From Cognataquiflexum nitidum (GTDB lineage: Bacteria > Bacteroidota > Bacteroidia > Cytophagales > Cyclobacteriaceae), in assembly GCF_022538055.1 (NCBI RefSeq), contig NZ_JAKZAM010000006.1, positions 1-64,000 of the forward strand: a DNA stretch of 64,000 bases, given 5' to 3'. Both the position numbers and the translations under genes were made by a program. Below, one piece after another: positions 1 to 8,456 of this stretch (its first letter is position 1; every line of letters starts with the position of its first letter). Under the pieces are notes generated by a model. The model was not told where the DNA came from. It searched no databases and saw nothing but the letters and a program-made list of their open reading frames with translations.

Positions 1-212
1 CGACGAGCTGAAAGATATAAAATAAAAAAGGATACTATTTCTAGTATCCTTGTAGTAGCGGGGATTGGACTCGAACCTGTGTCCGCCGCGGCGGATATGA
101 GCACGACGAGCTGAAAGATATAAAATAAAAAAGGATACTATTTCTAGTATCCTTGTAGTAGCGGGGATTGGACTCGAACCAATGTCCGCCGCGGCGGATA
201 TAAGCCGACGAA
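1..212 (-). repeat. Tandem broken copies of the tRNA-fMet 3' half with palindrome and terminator
   Basis: Two copies with a 103-bp period (unit starts at 1 and 104) resemble the 3' half of the intact initiator tRNA at 263-335. Read on the minus strand, copies at about 56-112 and 159-212 keep the end of the D arm, the anticodon loop region, the T-loop core GGTTCGAGTCC and an acceptor 3' strand. The variable loop and 3' anticodon stem are replaced by the palindrome TCCGCCGCGGCGGA (82-95 and 185-198). Each copy ends in a 10-bp GAAA-loop hairpin followed by T-rich DNA on the minus strand (28-51 and 131-154). Bases 1-9 look like the stub of another copy, so the array probably continues to the left. 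The 5' tRNA half is absent, so these are unlikely to be functional tRNAs. Confidence 0.75.
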
Positions 213-229
213 TACCGTTCGTTGTAAAA

Positions 230-257
230 CAAAAAAACCAAGCATTTCTGCTTGGTT
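230..257 (-). terminator. Rho-independent terminator of tRNA-fMet
   Basis: Read on the minus strand, a 9-bp stem (AACCAAGCA paired with TGCTTGGTT) with a GAAA tetraloop is followed by a run of seven or more T. It begins six bases after the tRNA 3' end at 263. Confidence 0.85.
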
Positions 258-262
258 CCGAG

Positions 263-335
<73 letters not shown>

Positions 336-424
336 ATATATGTTTTTCTTAGAGAAATCTATGTGAAAACAGCCTTTCGCCGTAATTGTGGTACAAAGGT
401 AAGGACATATTCTCTAAAATCAAG

Positions 425-432
425 TACCTTTG
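425..432 (+). promoter_or_regulatory. -7 promoter box of era-der
   Basis: TACCTTTG matches the Bacteroidota -7 consensus TAnnTTTG, about 20 nt upstream of the ATG at 451. A TTG inside this box opens a longer reading frame at 430, but a start codon inside the promoter is unlikely. This supports the ATG at 451. No good -33 TTG lies at the usual spacing. Confidence 0.7.
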
Positions 433-450
433 CAGAAAAAAATTATTGTC

Positions 451-1341
451 ATGACCGAAAACACACACAAAGCAGGCTTTGTAAACATCATTGGAAAACC
501 CAATGTCGGCAAATCCACGCTCATGAATGTGCTTATCGGTGAGCGACTTTCGATCATCTCTTCCAAGGCACAGACCACCCGTCACCGGATTATGGGACTC
601 ATCAATGACGAACACTATCAGATTGTATTTTCTGATACTCCCGGCATGCTGAAGCCCAAATACGAGCTTCACAAAAGCATGATGAGTTTTGTCCACATGT
701 CTTTGGAAGACGCAGATGTGATTCTTTTCGTAACCGATCTATATGAATCCGACGAGGAAATAGAAGACGTAATTGAAAAGATCAACCATTCCGGAGTTCC
801 TGTACTGCTTGTAATCAACAAGATTGACCTCTCCAAAGAGGGGCAACTTGAGGAAGTGACGGCGTATTGGACCCAAAGAATCAAAGCAGATACCGTGATC
901 CCGATTTCTGCCACCGAAAGTTTCAACACCGAGCGCATACTCCAAGAAATCCTAGACAGGCTTCCTTACCACGCACCCTTTTATGATAAGGATGAACTTA
1001 CCGACAAGCCGGAGCGTTTTTTTGCTTCCGAAATCATCCGTGAGAAAATCTTCATCAACTACAAAAAGGAAATTCCTTACAGCACAGAGGTGTCCATTGA
1101 GGATTTTTTCGAAGAAGAAAATATCATCCGCATCCGGGCCGTCATCTATGTAGAGCGTGACAGCCAAAAGGGAATCATCATCGGCGAGGGCGGCAAAGCC
1201 ATAAAAAGGATTGGAACTCAGGCGAGGCACGAAATGGAAAAATTCTTTGGCAAAAAAATCTTCCTAGAGACCTTTGTCAAGGTGGAAGATGACTGGAGAA
1301 AGGATAAAAATAAATTGAGAAAATTTGGTTACGACCAATAA
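451..1341 (+). CDS. era: GTPase Era
   Basis: A 296-residue GTPase that binds 16S rRNA near its 3' end and assists 30S ribosome assembly at the membrane-associated ribosome pool (family knowledge). The P-loop GKPNVGKS is at residues 15-22, followed by DTPG, NKID and SAT motifs in the usual order. The C-terminal KH domain carries the GxxG loop within GIIIGEGGKAIKRIG. Length is normal for Era. The start at 451 is chosen because the alternative TTG at 430 lies inside the promoter box. It is followed after 12 bp by der, so two ribosome-assembly GTPases appear to be co-transcribed. Confidence 0.97.
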   Translation: MTENTHKAGFVNIIGKPNVGKSTLMNVLIGERLSIISSKAQTTRHRIMGLINDEHYQIVFSDTPGMLKPKYELHKSMMSFVHMSLEDADVILFVTDLYESDEEIEDVIEKINHSGVPVLLVINKIDLSKEGQLEEVTAYWTQRIKADTVIPISATESFNTERILQEILDRLPYHAPFYDKDELTDKPERFFASEIIREKIFINYKKEIPYSTEVSIEDFFEEENIIRIRAVIYVERDSQKGIIIGEGGKAIKRIGTQARHEMEKFFGKKIFLETFVKVEDDWRKDKNKLRKFGYDQ

Positions 1342-1353
1342 GAAAATAACAAA

Positions 1354-2667
1354 ATGGCAAATATAGTAGCAATAGTTGGGCGGCCGAATGTAGGCAAATC
1401 TACCTTTTTCAACAGGTTGGTAGAGGAGAGAAAGGCCATTGAGGACAATCTCAGCGGGGTGACCCGTGACAGGCATTATGGCCACGCACAGTGGGGAGGC
1501 AAATTCTTTTCTGTCATTGATACAGGGGGATATGTGATCGGTTCGGATGATGTCTTCGAAGCTGAGATCAGAAAGCAGGTAAAGCTTGCCATCGAAGAAG
1601 CAAATGTCATTCTCTTTGTGGTGGACTGCCTGGATGGATTGACGGATTTGGATAAGGATTTTGCGGCGGAACTCCGTGCTTCCAAGAAGCCCATCTATAT
1701 CGTGGCCAACAAGGCTGACAGCCCGGAGAAGTCCATGTTGGCAGCAGAGTTTTACGGTTTGGGATTGGGAGACAATGACGTCTATCCCATTGCAGCAGTC
1801 AGCGGAAGCGGTACAGGAGACTTGTTGGATGAGGTGATCAAGCATTTTCCCGATGAAGGGGAAGAAGATCCTGATGCGGGCATACCCAAGATCGCCATTT
1901 TGGGAAGACCCAATGTGGGGAAATCCTCTTTCCTCAATGCCCTTTTGGGACAGGAAAGGTCCATCGTGACCGATGAAGCAGGAACTACGAGAGATGCCAT
2001 CCACACGAGGTACAAACTCTTTGGTCAGGACTTTATCATCACCGATACAGCCGGGATCCGGAAAAAAGCAAAGGTAAAGGAAGACATCGAGTTTTATTCG
2101 GTGATGCGCTCTTTGCGGACTTTGGAAGAATCCGATGTGCTGATTATCATCATTGATGCGACGAGAGGTTTGGAAGCGCAGGATGTGAACCTGATTTCTT
2201 TGGGAATCAAAAACAACAAAGGCATTGTCATCATGGTCAATAAATGGGATCTGATCGAAAAGGATCATAAAACCATGGACAAGATCAAAAAGGAGATGAT
2301 CGAAAAGTTGGGTGAAAACAAGTGGATCCCGATCATTTTCACTTCAGTGGAAGAAAAGCAGCGGATCATGCAGGCGATAGAATTGGCCGTGAAAGTCTAT
2401 GAAAACAAGACCAAGAAGGTGCCTACATCCAAACTGAATGACATCATGCTACCGGAAATTGATAAATATCCGCCACCGGCCTGGAAAGGAAAGTACATCA
2501 AGATCAAGTACATCACGCAGCTTCCTACCAAAAACCCGGTATTCGCATTCTTCTGTAACCTGCCTCAGTACATCAAAGATCCCTACAACAGGTATCTGGA
2601 AAACAGGATCCGTGAGAATTTTGATTTTGAGGGTGTTCCGATCAAGATTACTTATAAAAAGAAATAA
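1354..2667 (+). CDS. der: Ribosome-associated GTPase Der (EngA)
   Basis: A 437-residue double GTPase acting in 50S ribosomal subunit maturation. Two G domains are visible in tandem: GRPNVGKS at residues 9-16 and a second GRPNVGKSS near residue 184, each followed by DTxG (DTGG, then DTAG) and NKxD (NKAD, then NKWD). The C-terminal KH-like domain ends in a lysine-rich tail (VPIKITYKKK), as is typical. It lies 12 bp downstream of era in the same direction and very probably forms an operon with it. A separate promoter for the next gene lies immediately downstream. Confidence 0.97.
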   Translation: MANIVAIVGRPNVGKSTFFNRLVEERKAIEDNLSGVTRDRHYGHAQWGGKFFSVIDTGGYVIGSDDVFEAEIRKQVKLAIEEANVILFVVDCLDGLTDLDKDFAAELRASKKPIYIVANKADSPEKSMLAAEFYGLGLGDNDVYPIAAVSGSGTGDLLDEVIKHFPDEGEEDPDAGIPKIAILGRPNVGKSSFLNALLGQERSIVTDEAGTTRDAIHTRYKLFGQDFIITDTAGIRKKAKVKEDIEFYSVMRSLRTLEESDVLIIIIDATRGLEAQDVNLISLGIKNNKGIVIMVNKWDLIEKDHKTMDKIKKEMIEKLGENKWIPIIFTSVEEKQRIMQAIELAVKVYENKTKKVPTSKLNDIMLPEIDKYPPPAWKGKYIKIKYITQLPTKNPVFAFFCNLPQYIKDPYNRYLENRIRENFDFEGVPIKITYKKK

Positions 2668-2688
2668 AAATATATTTTGATGAATTGC

Positions 2689-2718
2689 TTGACAATCTGA
2701 TGAATGGTATTACCTTTG
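2689..2718 (+). promoter_or_regulatory. -33/-7 promoter of the acidic lipoprotein gene
   Basis: TTG at 2689-2691 and TACCTTTG at 2711-2718 are separated by 19 bp, which fits the Bacteroidota vegetative promoter closely. The ATG of the next gene is about 30 nt further on. Confidence 0.75.
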
Positions 2719-2749
2719 CGTGCTGATTTAAAAATCCAGACAAAAAATT

Positions 2750-2965
2750 ATGAAAAAGGTATTTGCAATGTTCGCTGTAGCAGGTTTGTTATTCACTGCA
2801 TCTTGCGGAAACAAAGAAGTTACAGAAGAAACTACTGAAGAAGTAGAAGTTGTCATCGAAGAGACTGAAGAGGCTGTTGAAGAGACAGTTGAAGAAGCTA
2901 CTGAAGAGGTACAAGGTGCAGTTGAAGGTGCTACTGAAGAAGTTAAAGAAGTTGTAGAAGGTTAA
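2750..2965 (+). CDS. Small Glu/Val-rich lipoprotein, function unknown
   Basis: This 71-residue product has a lipoprotein signal peptide: MKK, a hydrophobic core, then a lipobox ending in TASC with the lipidated Cys at residue 20. The mature part is almost entirely degenerate EEVTE/EAVEE repeats rich in Glu and Val, predicted to form a long amphipathic acidic helix. Similar low-complexity lipoproteins occur in Bacteroidota, but I recognise no family with a known function. It has its own well-formed promoter and a strong terminator, so it is a single-gene unit that is probably well expressed. An acidic periplasmic buffer or envelope spacer role would be a guess. Confidence 0.8.
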   Translation: MKKVFAMFAVAGLLFTASCGNKEVTEETTEEVEVVIEETEEAVEETVEEATEEVQGAVEGATEEVKEVVEG

Positions 2966-2983
2966 TTTCTTCTCACTCTCAAG

Positions 2984-3016
2984 AAAGTCCCGCAGAAATG
3001 TGGGACTTTTTTTTTG
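2984..3016 (+). terminator. Rho-independent terminator after the acidic lipoprotein gene
   Basis: Stem AAAGTCCC/GGGACTTT enclosing a short loop is followed by a run of nine or more T. It begins about 20 nt after the stop at 2965. Confidence 0.9.
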
Positions 3017-3036
3017 CATTGTCTTATATTCAACCC

Positions 3037-3663
3037 ATGGATCATGAGTTACGGTTTTTGGAAACTTTCAAAAAACATGTCCCGCTGCCTGCAGCGGAAT
3101 ATTGTTGGAATTTATGGAAGGAACTGCCATTCAATTTTTACATCACCCGGACGAGGCAGAGCAAATTGGGGGATTTCAGGTACCGCAGGGATCAAAAAAT
3201 CCAGACCATCACGATCAACCACGACCTTAACCCTTACCAGTTTTTGATTACCTATGTCCATGAGGTGGCACATTACCGGGCTTTTGAAAAATTTGGGCTG
3301 AGCATCAAGCCCCATGGATTGGAATGGAAAGCTACTTTCAGGGATTTGATGTCGCCGCTGCTGATCGATCAGGTTTTCCCAAAGGATATCTTGATTCCAC
3401 TCAAAAGGCATATCACAAATCCCAAGGCTAGTTCGGGAGCAGATCTTTTTTTGAGTAAATCCATCAAAAGGTATGATGAAAACAAAGCTTTTGACATTTC
3501 TTTGCTTGCTGACCTGACACCGGGGGCTCTTTTCGAATTGCAGGGAAGGGCTTTCAAGAAAGAAATGACCCGAAGAACCCGTGTACTCTGCCAAGAGGTA
3601 AATACAGGAAGGAAATTTTTGATTTCAGCCCATGCAGAGGTAAAAAAAATTGAGAAAGATTAA
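3037..3663 (+). CDS. SprT-like zinc metalloprotease domain protein
   Basis: A 208-residue SprT-like protein. The zinc-binding HExxH motif is HEVAH in the segment TYVHEVAHYRAF, and HG in the following KPHGLEW supplies the expected third ligand region (GxxWxxxF-like context). SprT/Spartan-type proteins are metalloproteases or predicted ones; the role in bacteria is poorly known. The ATG at 3037 is chosen because the upstream in-frame ATG at 2998 lies inside the preceding terminator. The gene converges with scpB and the two reading frames overlap by 4 bp at their stop codons (3660-3663). Confidence 0.85.
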   Translation: MDHELRFLETFKKHVPLPAAEYCWNLWKELPFNFYITRTRQSKLGDFRYRRDQKIQTITINHDLNPYQFLITYVHEVAHYRAFEKFGLSIKPHGLEWKATFRDLMSPLLIDQVFPKDILIPLKRHITNPKASSGADLFLSKSIKRYDENKAFDISLLADLTPGALFELQGRAFKKEMTRRTRVLCQEVNTGRKFLISAHAEVKKIEKD

Positions 3664-4220
3664 GCCTTCTCTTCCCCTATCTGATTTTCTTCCTGAGAAA
3701 AATCCTTTGGCTGAGGCAAATCAACCAATGAATTGATCCCAAAATATTCCATAAACTTTTCACTTGTTCCATACAGCAGAGGTCTACCGACACTATCAGA
3801 CTTTCCTTTGATGGTGATAAGTTCTTTCTCAAGCAGCTTTTGGATGGAATAATCACAATTCACCCCACGGATATGCTCGATTTCGGTCTTGGTCACCGGC
3901 TGCTTGTAAGCAATGATGGATAATGTTTCCAATTGGGCGGTAGACAGGCGTTTGTGGGATTGTTGCCTGAGAAGTATGGAAATGCTGGCCTGATAGGCCG
4001 GCTTGGTCAAAAACTGATAGCCCCCTGCTAGATTTTCCAAGGCAAAGGAAAAATCATCATGGCTATATTTTGATTGCAAGGAATCAATAGCCTCCAAAAT
4101 ATGGGCAAGGGGAACTTCAGATTCAAACATCTCCGTCAGACATTTTTGAATTTCTTCAATACCCAACGGAGATGGAGAACAGAAAATCAGTGCTTCTATA
4201 TGCTTTGGTAAAAAGTCCAA
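3660..4220 (-). CDS. scpB: Segregation and condensation protein ScpB
   Basis: A 186-residue ScpB, a partner of ScpA and SMC in the chromosome-condensing complex. Tandem winged-helix domains are recognisable from the conserved segments HIEALIFCSPSPL at the N-terminus and LSIIAYKQPVTKTEIEHIRG in the middle, with VGRPLLYGTSEKF near the end of the second wing. The only start consistent with this N-terminus is TTG at 4220-4218, because the codon directly before it is the TAA of the dksA-like gene in the same frame. The two genes therefore abut with zero spacing, which points to an operon and re-initiation. No scpA is in view. Confidence 0.93.
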   Translation of the reverse strand: MDFLPKHIEALIFCSPSPLGIEEIQKCLTEMFESEVPLAHILEAIDSLQSKYSHDDFSFALENLAGGYQFLTKPAYQASISILLRQQSHKRLSTAQLETLSIIAYKQPVTKTEIEHIRGVNCDYSIQKLLEKELITIKGKSDSVGRPLLYGTSEKFMEYFGINSLVDLPQPKDFSQEENQIGEEKA

Positions 4221-4604
4221 TTATTTTTTGGCAAGCTTAGCTTCTATCGAATGCATAGTATGTGGTACGGCTCTGAGACGTTCTTTGGAAATCAATTTTC
4301 CTGTATCTACACAAACGCCGTAAGTGCCATTTTTAATTCGGACAAGTGCATTTTCCAAATTGATGATGAATTTTTGTTGCCTAGCAGCAAGTTGACTCAT
4401 ACTTTCTCTTTCCAAAGTATCTGCACCGTCTTCAAGAAGTTTGGATGTAGACGCTGTAAAATCAGTTCCGCTGTCATTTTTTTTGCTCAAGGTTTCTTTT
4501 AGAATCAATAATTCTTCTCTGGCAACAGCGATCTTTTTCAAAATAATATCTTCAAACTCCTTTAATTCTTCGGGAGAATATGCGGTCTTTCCTTCTTGAT
4601 TCAT
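4221..4604 (-). CDS. DksA/TraR family RNA polymerase-binding protein
   Basis: A 127-residue DksA/TraR-type regulator that acts on RNA polymerase through its secondary channel (family knowledge). A coiled-coil N-terminal half (KEFEDIILKKIAVAREEL onward) is followed by the hallmark segment LVRIKNGTYGVCVDTGKLI. Of the four zinc-finger cysteines of classical DksA only one remains (Cys in YGVCVDTG); the second pair is replaced in SKERLRAVPHTMHSIEAK. This divergence is usual in Bacteroidota. The ATG at 4604 gives the normal N-terminus; an upstream in-frame extension to 4670 looks non-coding. It precedes scpB directly. Confidence 0.9.
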   Translation of the reverse strand: MNQEGKTAYSPEELKEFEDIILKKIAVAREELLILKETLSKKNDSGTDFTASTSKLLEDGADTLERESMSQLAARQQKFIINLENALVRIKNGTYGVCVDTGKLISKERLRAVPHTMHSIEAKLAKK

Positions 4605-4692
4605 AATTTTATTTTTTTGATGTTTTGTCCCAATCAGGGTTGGGTGCTTGAAAAGTTCCCTAAAATACACTTACCTGATTAAAATCAAAAAT

Positions 4693-4718
4693 TAAAAAAC
4701 CGTTGTCTAACGGTTTTT
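4693..4718. terminator. Bidirectional terminator hairpin
   Basis: A perfect 9-bp stem AAAACCGTT/AACGGTTTT with a GTCT loop is flanked by A-rich DNA on the left and T-rich DNA on the right. On the minus strand it follows the small ORF 4717-4872, whose TAA lies inside the hairpin's 5' arm. Confidence 0.8.
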
Positions 4719-4872
4719 ATTGGGTGAGGAGATTTCGCAATCTTTTTTCCAACAGCTTTTCATCTAAATACAGGCGGTATTTGATACTCAGGTAACGTTG
4801 GATAGATTTCAAACTTTTGCCTTTTAGGATAAAGTAAGTTTTCAATGTTTGGGATACGATATCGGGTTTCAT
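4717..4872 (-). CDS. Candidate 51-residue basic protein
   Basis: A short ORF read on the minus strand starts MKPDIVSQTLKTYFILKGKS and ends LLEKRLRNLLTQ. It is 51 residues, rich in Lys, Leu and Tyr, with no signal peptide or long hydrophobic stretch, and looks mostly helical. It lies about 60 bp downstream of the large LTD-domain gene on the same strand, and its TAA falls within the terminator stem, an arrangement common for real last genes. I recognise no family. The size is below the usual gene-calling threshold, so it could be missed by annotation. Codon content resembles its neighbours. Moderate confidence that it is translated. Confidence 0.5.
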   Translation of the reverse strand: MKPDIVSQTLKTYFILKGKSLKSIQRYLSIKYRLYLDEKLLEKRLRNLLTQ

Positions 4873-4931
4873 CTGAGGGGGTCTTTTTGGCTTCTCCTAA
4901 ATTACTGATTTTGTGGAATTAATCGCCATGG

Positions 4932-7900
4932 TTATTGAAATTTTGTGCCCACTACCACAGTTTTTTTGATTTGATTTATTTTCCCCTGAAGGTCAAAAAT
5001 TTCTACCCAAATGATATAAATGCCGGGTCTTACTTTTGAGCCGTTGGTATAGGTGCCATCCCAGAGATAAAAGCCTTCATTTCCCCAAACTGCATTTTGA
5101 CATAATTCGCGTATCAGGCTGCCGTCAATTCCAAAAATCCTGATTGTCGCCAAGTTACCCGCCTGATCAGATTTGTAGGCAATGGTGGTATAAGGCTGAG
5201 TCCCCGGAGCATCCGGCACAAAAACTTTGGGTTCGACTTCGATTCCTATTTGGTTATTTCCCTCAAAAACATTTGAATTTTGATAACCGGGCGTGGCAAA
5301 ACCTTCTGAGGAAGAGGCAGAATGCCAATTGTTTGGATTACCGATCGGTTGAAAAGGTGAAAGCCTCTCCAAAGAAATCCCTTTGGTTTCTTTCAAAAGC
5401 CTGTGGTGCATTTTGTCATTATAGCTGAGAATTTCAGAGATTGATTCATCAGGATTTAAGAATACCACATTTCCTGAGGAAATGGGATAACTTGGAAGAG
5501 AAGAGTATTCAATAAACCTTTCTTCCCGGCTTTTTGGATATTCCTGTTTGAGCTTTTCGGCATCTGTGGTAAATACCAAAAATGAATTGGGAACAAGGAT
5601 AAATTCCTCACTGAACAATACTCGCCTGTTTGCCACAAGATTGTCATTGTTTAGGTTGGCCAATTTCCAGTCCTTTAAACTGATGAATTTTTGGGAGGCA
5701 TTGTAGATTTCTACAAATTTTGGTGCACCTGTTCGGGGATTAAAAAGCACCTCATTCAGAACCACATCCCCTGATTGGGCAACGGATGGAACTACAAAAA
5801 ACACTTTTTGGTCTGAGTCAAATAGATTTCCGGTACAGTCCCTCAAGTTTGAGACTTTCGATTCATAATAAATTCCTTCTTGAATGGCTTGTTCAAATTG
5901 AACCACAAGTTCATTTGGATTATCACCGATCCTGATGTTTTTGATCGGAATTGAGGGCTGAAATTCTAAGGAAACCTGAGTTAAATTTTGAGAAAGAATT
6001 TTAGAAAATGACAAAACAACACTTGTCTCTCCAATAAGCCTTGACCTAATAAACTGTAGGGGCAACAAATCAGGTGTATCCTCATAAACTGAATTCTGCT
6101 TTCCGGGAGTTCCTCTTTTGGGATCTGCGGATGGCTTGAGGTTGGTAGCGATATTACAATCCAAAAACGGATTTACAATTTCAAGGCTATAGCCACCTTG
6201 TGCAAAAACACTCCCCCCAAAAGTGGCTGTCGTGTAAGCCAAGCTGTCGATGACCCGGTTTTCCGGATCCAGGATTTTTACCCGATCTCCAGAATTCAGT
6301 AATGTGGGCCAATTGGACAAGCCAAGTACTTGGCCGTAATTTGCAAATAATGGGGCAGCCGTCCTTGGCGTAAGGACAATGTATTTTTGGGGTTCCAAAA
6401 GGAAAGGGGGAATGGTGGTTTTCCTCTTGGAGTTGGCCAACTGCAATCCTCCCAAGTAGATGGATCGATCGCCGGGATTGAAAATTTCGACATATTCCAC
6501 ATTCGGCAGAACGTTTCCGGAGCGCGGCGCAGGCATGATTTCATTGATGACAATATCCTTAAACTTGAGTTTTGGTGGGGATAAAAACTGAAAGGGGAAA
6601 GATTGGTTGGTCAAAAAATTTCCCTTCAGGTCTGTAAGTCCCTCCACTTGGAGGATATACTCTTTCTCTGATTCAAAGACAAAATTCCATTCCAGAAGGA
6701 TTTGAGTTGCATTTTGTTGTAAAACCGCAGAACGGGGACTTTTAGCTAAGATCGAGAAATTGGAAAGGATGGAAGCAAAAACCAAATCCAAAGGCTCCGA
6801 AAACACAGCAATGATTTTATCCGATGCCAGAGGAATTACATTTACCAAAACAGGAGGCGTAATGTCCCAAACAAAATCCCTCGAAGAACCTGGAATGGGA
6901 TATCCTCTATCGGTTGTCCTAGGGGAAAGCTTCAAAGTATAGGTCAGACTTTCCTCAAAAGGCTCATTGCTTTTCAATTCGATTACTTCAGGTTTTGGGA
7001 AACTGATCTGAAAACCAAACTCAGGCTTTTCTTGAATTTCAACATTCAGGTCTCCTTGATTCAAGGGCACAAGATGTTCGATATGCAGGGTCCGGTTATC
7101 GACCACAGCAATCTCCTCCACAAAGTCATCGTAAAAGAAACTTCTAACGTCAGGATCAGAATGTGGGATTCCTCTACTGTTTTGAATGTTGGAAACAGCA
7201 ATTTGAAAATTCATATCTAAGGGCAAGTCTTCTGACAGGCGCAGCAGGACTTCAAATCCGTTTGGCAACAACTCCACATTGAGCGGATTTTTTCCATTGA
7301 TCAAAAAATTTGAGGTTTGGCTGACTGATGAAGCAAGGAAAAATTGGCCAAAACTCACCTTGATTTGGTCTGCACTTTCTACAAGGATATCACCAATTTG
7401 GATGCTTGGATTGTCCAATTCAAATTCTATCTCCTCGGTAATCCTCCCATTTTTATCCTGAATATTCTCCAATAGGATCGGGATTTTCAAACTTTCAATC
7501 ACCGTATTGGAATAAATCACAAAGGAGGAATCTGTATGGAACAAAACTTCTTCTATCGGAATTGAAGCCAAAGTGACTTGTTCTCTGACAAGGGACACTA
7601 TTTCCCTGTCCAAAATCACTCCCAAAGAATAGGGTGTCAAAAGCTTTGCACTTTTGATACTGATCGGATCAATCATCTGATCCCCATCAAAAATCCCAAA
7701 GTCATCCATAAAAAACCTTGCGGAAGAACCTGTCCCGGGCCCATTTTTGACTTCTATCCTGACTACAAGTTCGGCCATATCATGGAACCTCTCCGGAATT
7801 GGAATTTCAAAAAGTTGATACCCCTTATTCTGATTGGAAAAAGTTTGGACACTTCCTACAGCCGTAATGTTTTGAAAATCGTCTGACACCGCTTCAGCAA

Positions 7901-8267
7901 AAGAAATCTCTACTATCGCAGGCCTAGTTCCGGTTCCGTTTTGTTTTGATTTTGCAAAAAAGGCGATTTTTGGTTCAAACATTCCCACTGTTTCTGTCTT
8001 GAAAAAAATGATTCCATTAAAGGAACTGATGGGTTGCACGGCCAAAGCCTTGGAACCAAAGCGCCCTTCACCCGATGCCTGAAAAACCCTCGCAGCAGTA
8101 CTCCTTACTTCATTGGCAGACCAGTTCTGCAGAAATTCATCGGGGTGGCTGACAATATCAAAATTGGCTTCGAAATCCTGCACTTGGGAAAATACCAGTT
8201 GCGATCCGAACATTCCCCGAAAGAGAAAGGTTATAAATAAGACTTTGGCAAAAAACCGGGATTCCAT
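4932..8267 (-). CDS. Large secreted protein with two lamin-tail domains
   Basis: A 1111-residue exported protein. Residues 1-27 are a signal peptide ending VFSQ. Residues about 200-560 contain Ig-like segments of the bacterial SbsA-like kind (for example ITPPVLVNVIPLASDKIIAVFSEPL). Two lamin-tail domains follow: residues about 571-685 (DIVINEIMPAPRSG, VEYVEIFNPG) and 833-940 (DVVLNEVLFNPRTG, KFVEIYN). The C-terminus, about 1040-1105, is a FlgD-like Ig fold (GIDGSLIREL, YLWDGTYTNGSKVRPGIYIIW), often seen at the end of Bacteroidota surface proteins and T9SS cargo. LTDs bind or anchor extracellular material in some bacteria, but the function here is unknown. It may be co-transcribed with the 51-residue ORF. 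Confidence 0.88.
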   Translation of the reverse strand: MESRFFAKVLFITFLFRGMFGSQLVFSQVQDFEANFDIVSHPDEFLQNWSANEVRSTAARVFQASGEGRFGSKALAVQPISSFNGIIFFKTETVGMFEPKIAFFAKSKQNGTGTRPAIVEISFAEAVSDDFQNITAVGSVQTFSNQNKGYQLFEIPIPERFHDMAELVVRIEVKNGPGTGSSARFFMDDFGIFDGDQMIDPISIKSAKLLTPYSLGVILDREIVSLVREQVTLASIPIEEVLFHTDSSFVIYSNTVIESLKIPILLENIQDKNGRITEEIEFELDNPSIQIGDILVESADQIKVSFGQFFLASSVSQTSNFLINGKNPLNVELLPNGFEVLLRLSEDLPLDMNFQIAVSNIQNSRGIPHSDPDVRSFFYDDFVEEIAVVDNRTLHIEHLVPLNQGDLNVEIQEKPEFGFQISFPKPEVIELKSNEPFEESLTYTLKLSPRTTDRGYPIPGSSRDFVWDITPPVLVNVIPLASDKIIAVFSEPLDLVFASILSNFSILAKSPRSAVLQQNATQILLEWNFVFESEKEYILQVEGLTDLKGNFLTNQSFPFQFLSPPKLKFKDIVINEIMPAPRSGNVLPNVEYVEIFNPGDRSIYLGGLQLANSKRKTTIPPFLLEPQKYIVLTPRTAAPLFANYGQVLGLSNWPTLLNSGDRVKILDPENRVIDSLAYTTATFGGSVFAQGGYSLEIVNPFLDCNIATNLKPSADPKRGTPGKQNSVYEDTPDLLPLQFIRSRLIGETSVVLSFSKILSQNLTQVSLEFQPSIPIKNIRIGDNPNELVVQFEQAIQEGIYYESKVSNLRDCTGNLFDSDQKVFFVVPSVAQSGDVVLNEVLFNPRTGAPKFVEIYNASQKFISLKDWKLANLNNDNLVANRRVLFSEEFILVPNSFLVFTTDAEKLKQEYPKSREERFIEYSSLPSYPISSGNVVFLNPDESISEILSYNDKMHHRLLKETKGISLERLSPFQPIGNPNNWHSASSSEGFATPGYQNSNVFEGNNQIGIEVEPKVFVPDAPGTQPYTTIAYKSDQAGNLATIRIFGIDGSLIRELCQNAVWGNEGFYLWDGTYTNGSKVRPGIYIIWVEIFDLQGKINQIKKTVVVGTKFQ

Positions 8268-8414
8268 ATGACTAAAAATAAAGAACAGGTTTTTGTCAAT
8301 CCGATTTTAAACGTTTAAGTGAGATAAATTTCAAAACCAACAAAAAATAAGCTGAATTATTGAAAATAAAGCAATTATATGTCGACTTGCTATCATTATT
8401 GAGAATTCTTGACT

Positions 8415-8422
8415 TACCTTTG
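8415..8422 (+). promoter_or_regulatory. -7 promoter box of asd
   Basis: TACCTTTG matches the Bacteroidota -7 consensus, 34 nt upstream of the ATG at 8457. TTG triplets at 8387 and 8399 are candidate -33 elements, but neither is at ideal spacing. Confidence 0.65.
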
Positions 8423-8456
8423 CGGTTCAATTTTAAAAAAACAATCCAAAAACAAA

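Noticed and set aside
1-212. CRISPR array
   Set aside because: Repeats are 103 bp, only two, contain tRNA and terminator parts, and have no spacers of even length.
430-450. Upstream TTG start for era
   Set aside because: It lies within the TACCTTTG promoter box and adds seven non-conserved residues.
2998-3036. Upstream start for the SprT-like gene
   Set aside because: The ATG at 2998 is inside the preceding terminator and adds a hydrophobic stretch coded by its T-run.
4620-4690. Extended N-terminus of the DksA-like protein (start at 4670)
   Set aside because: The added 22 residues do not fit the family and the ATG at 4604 gives a normal length.
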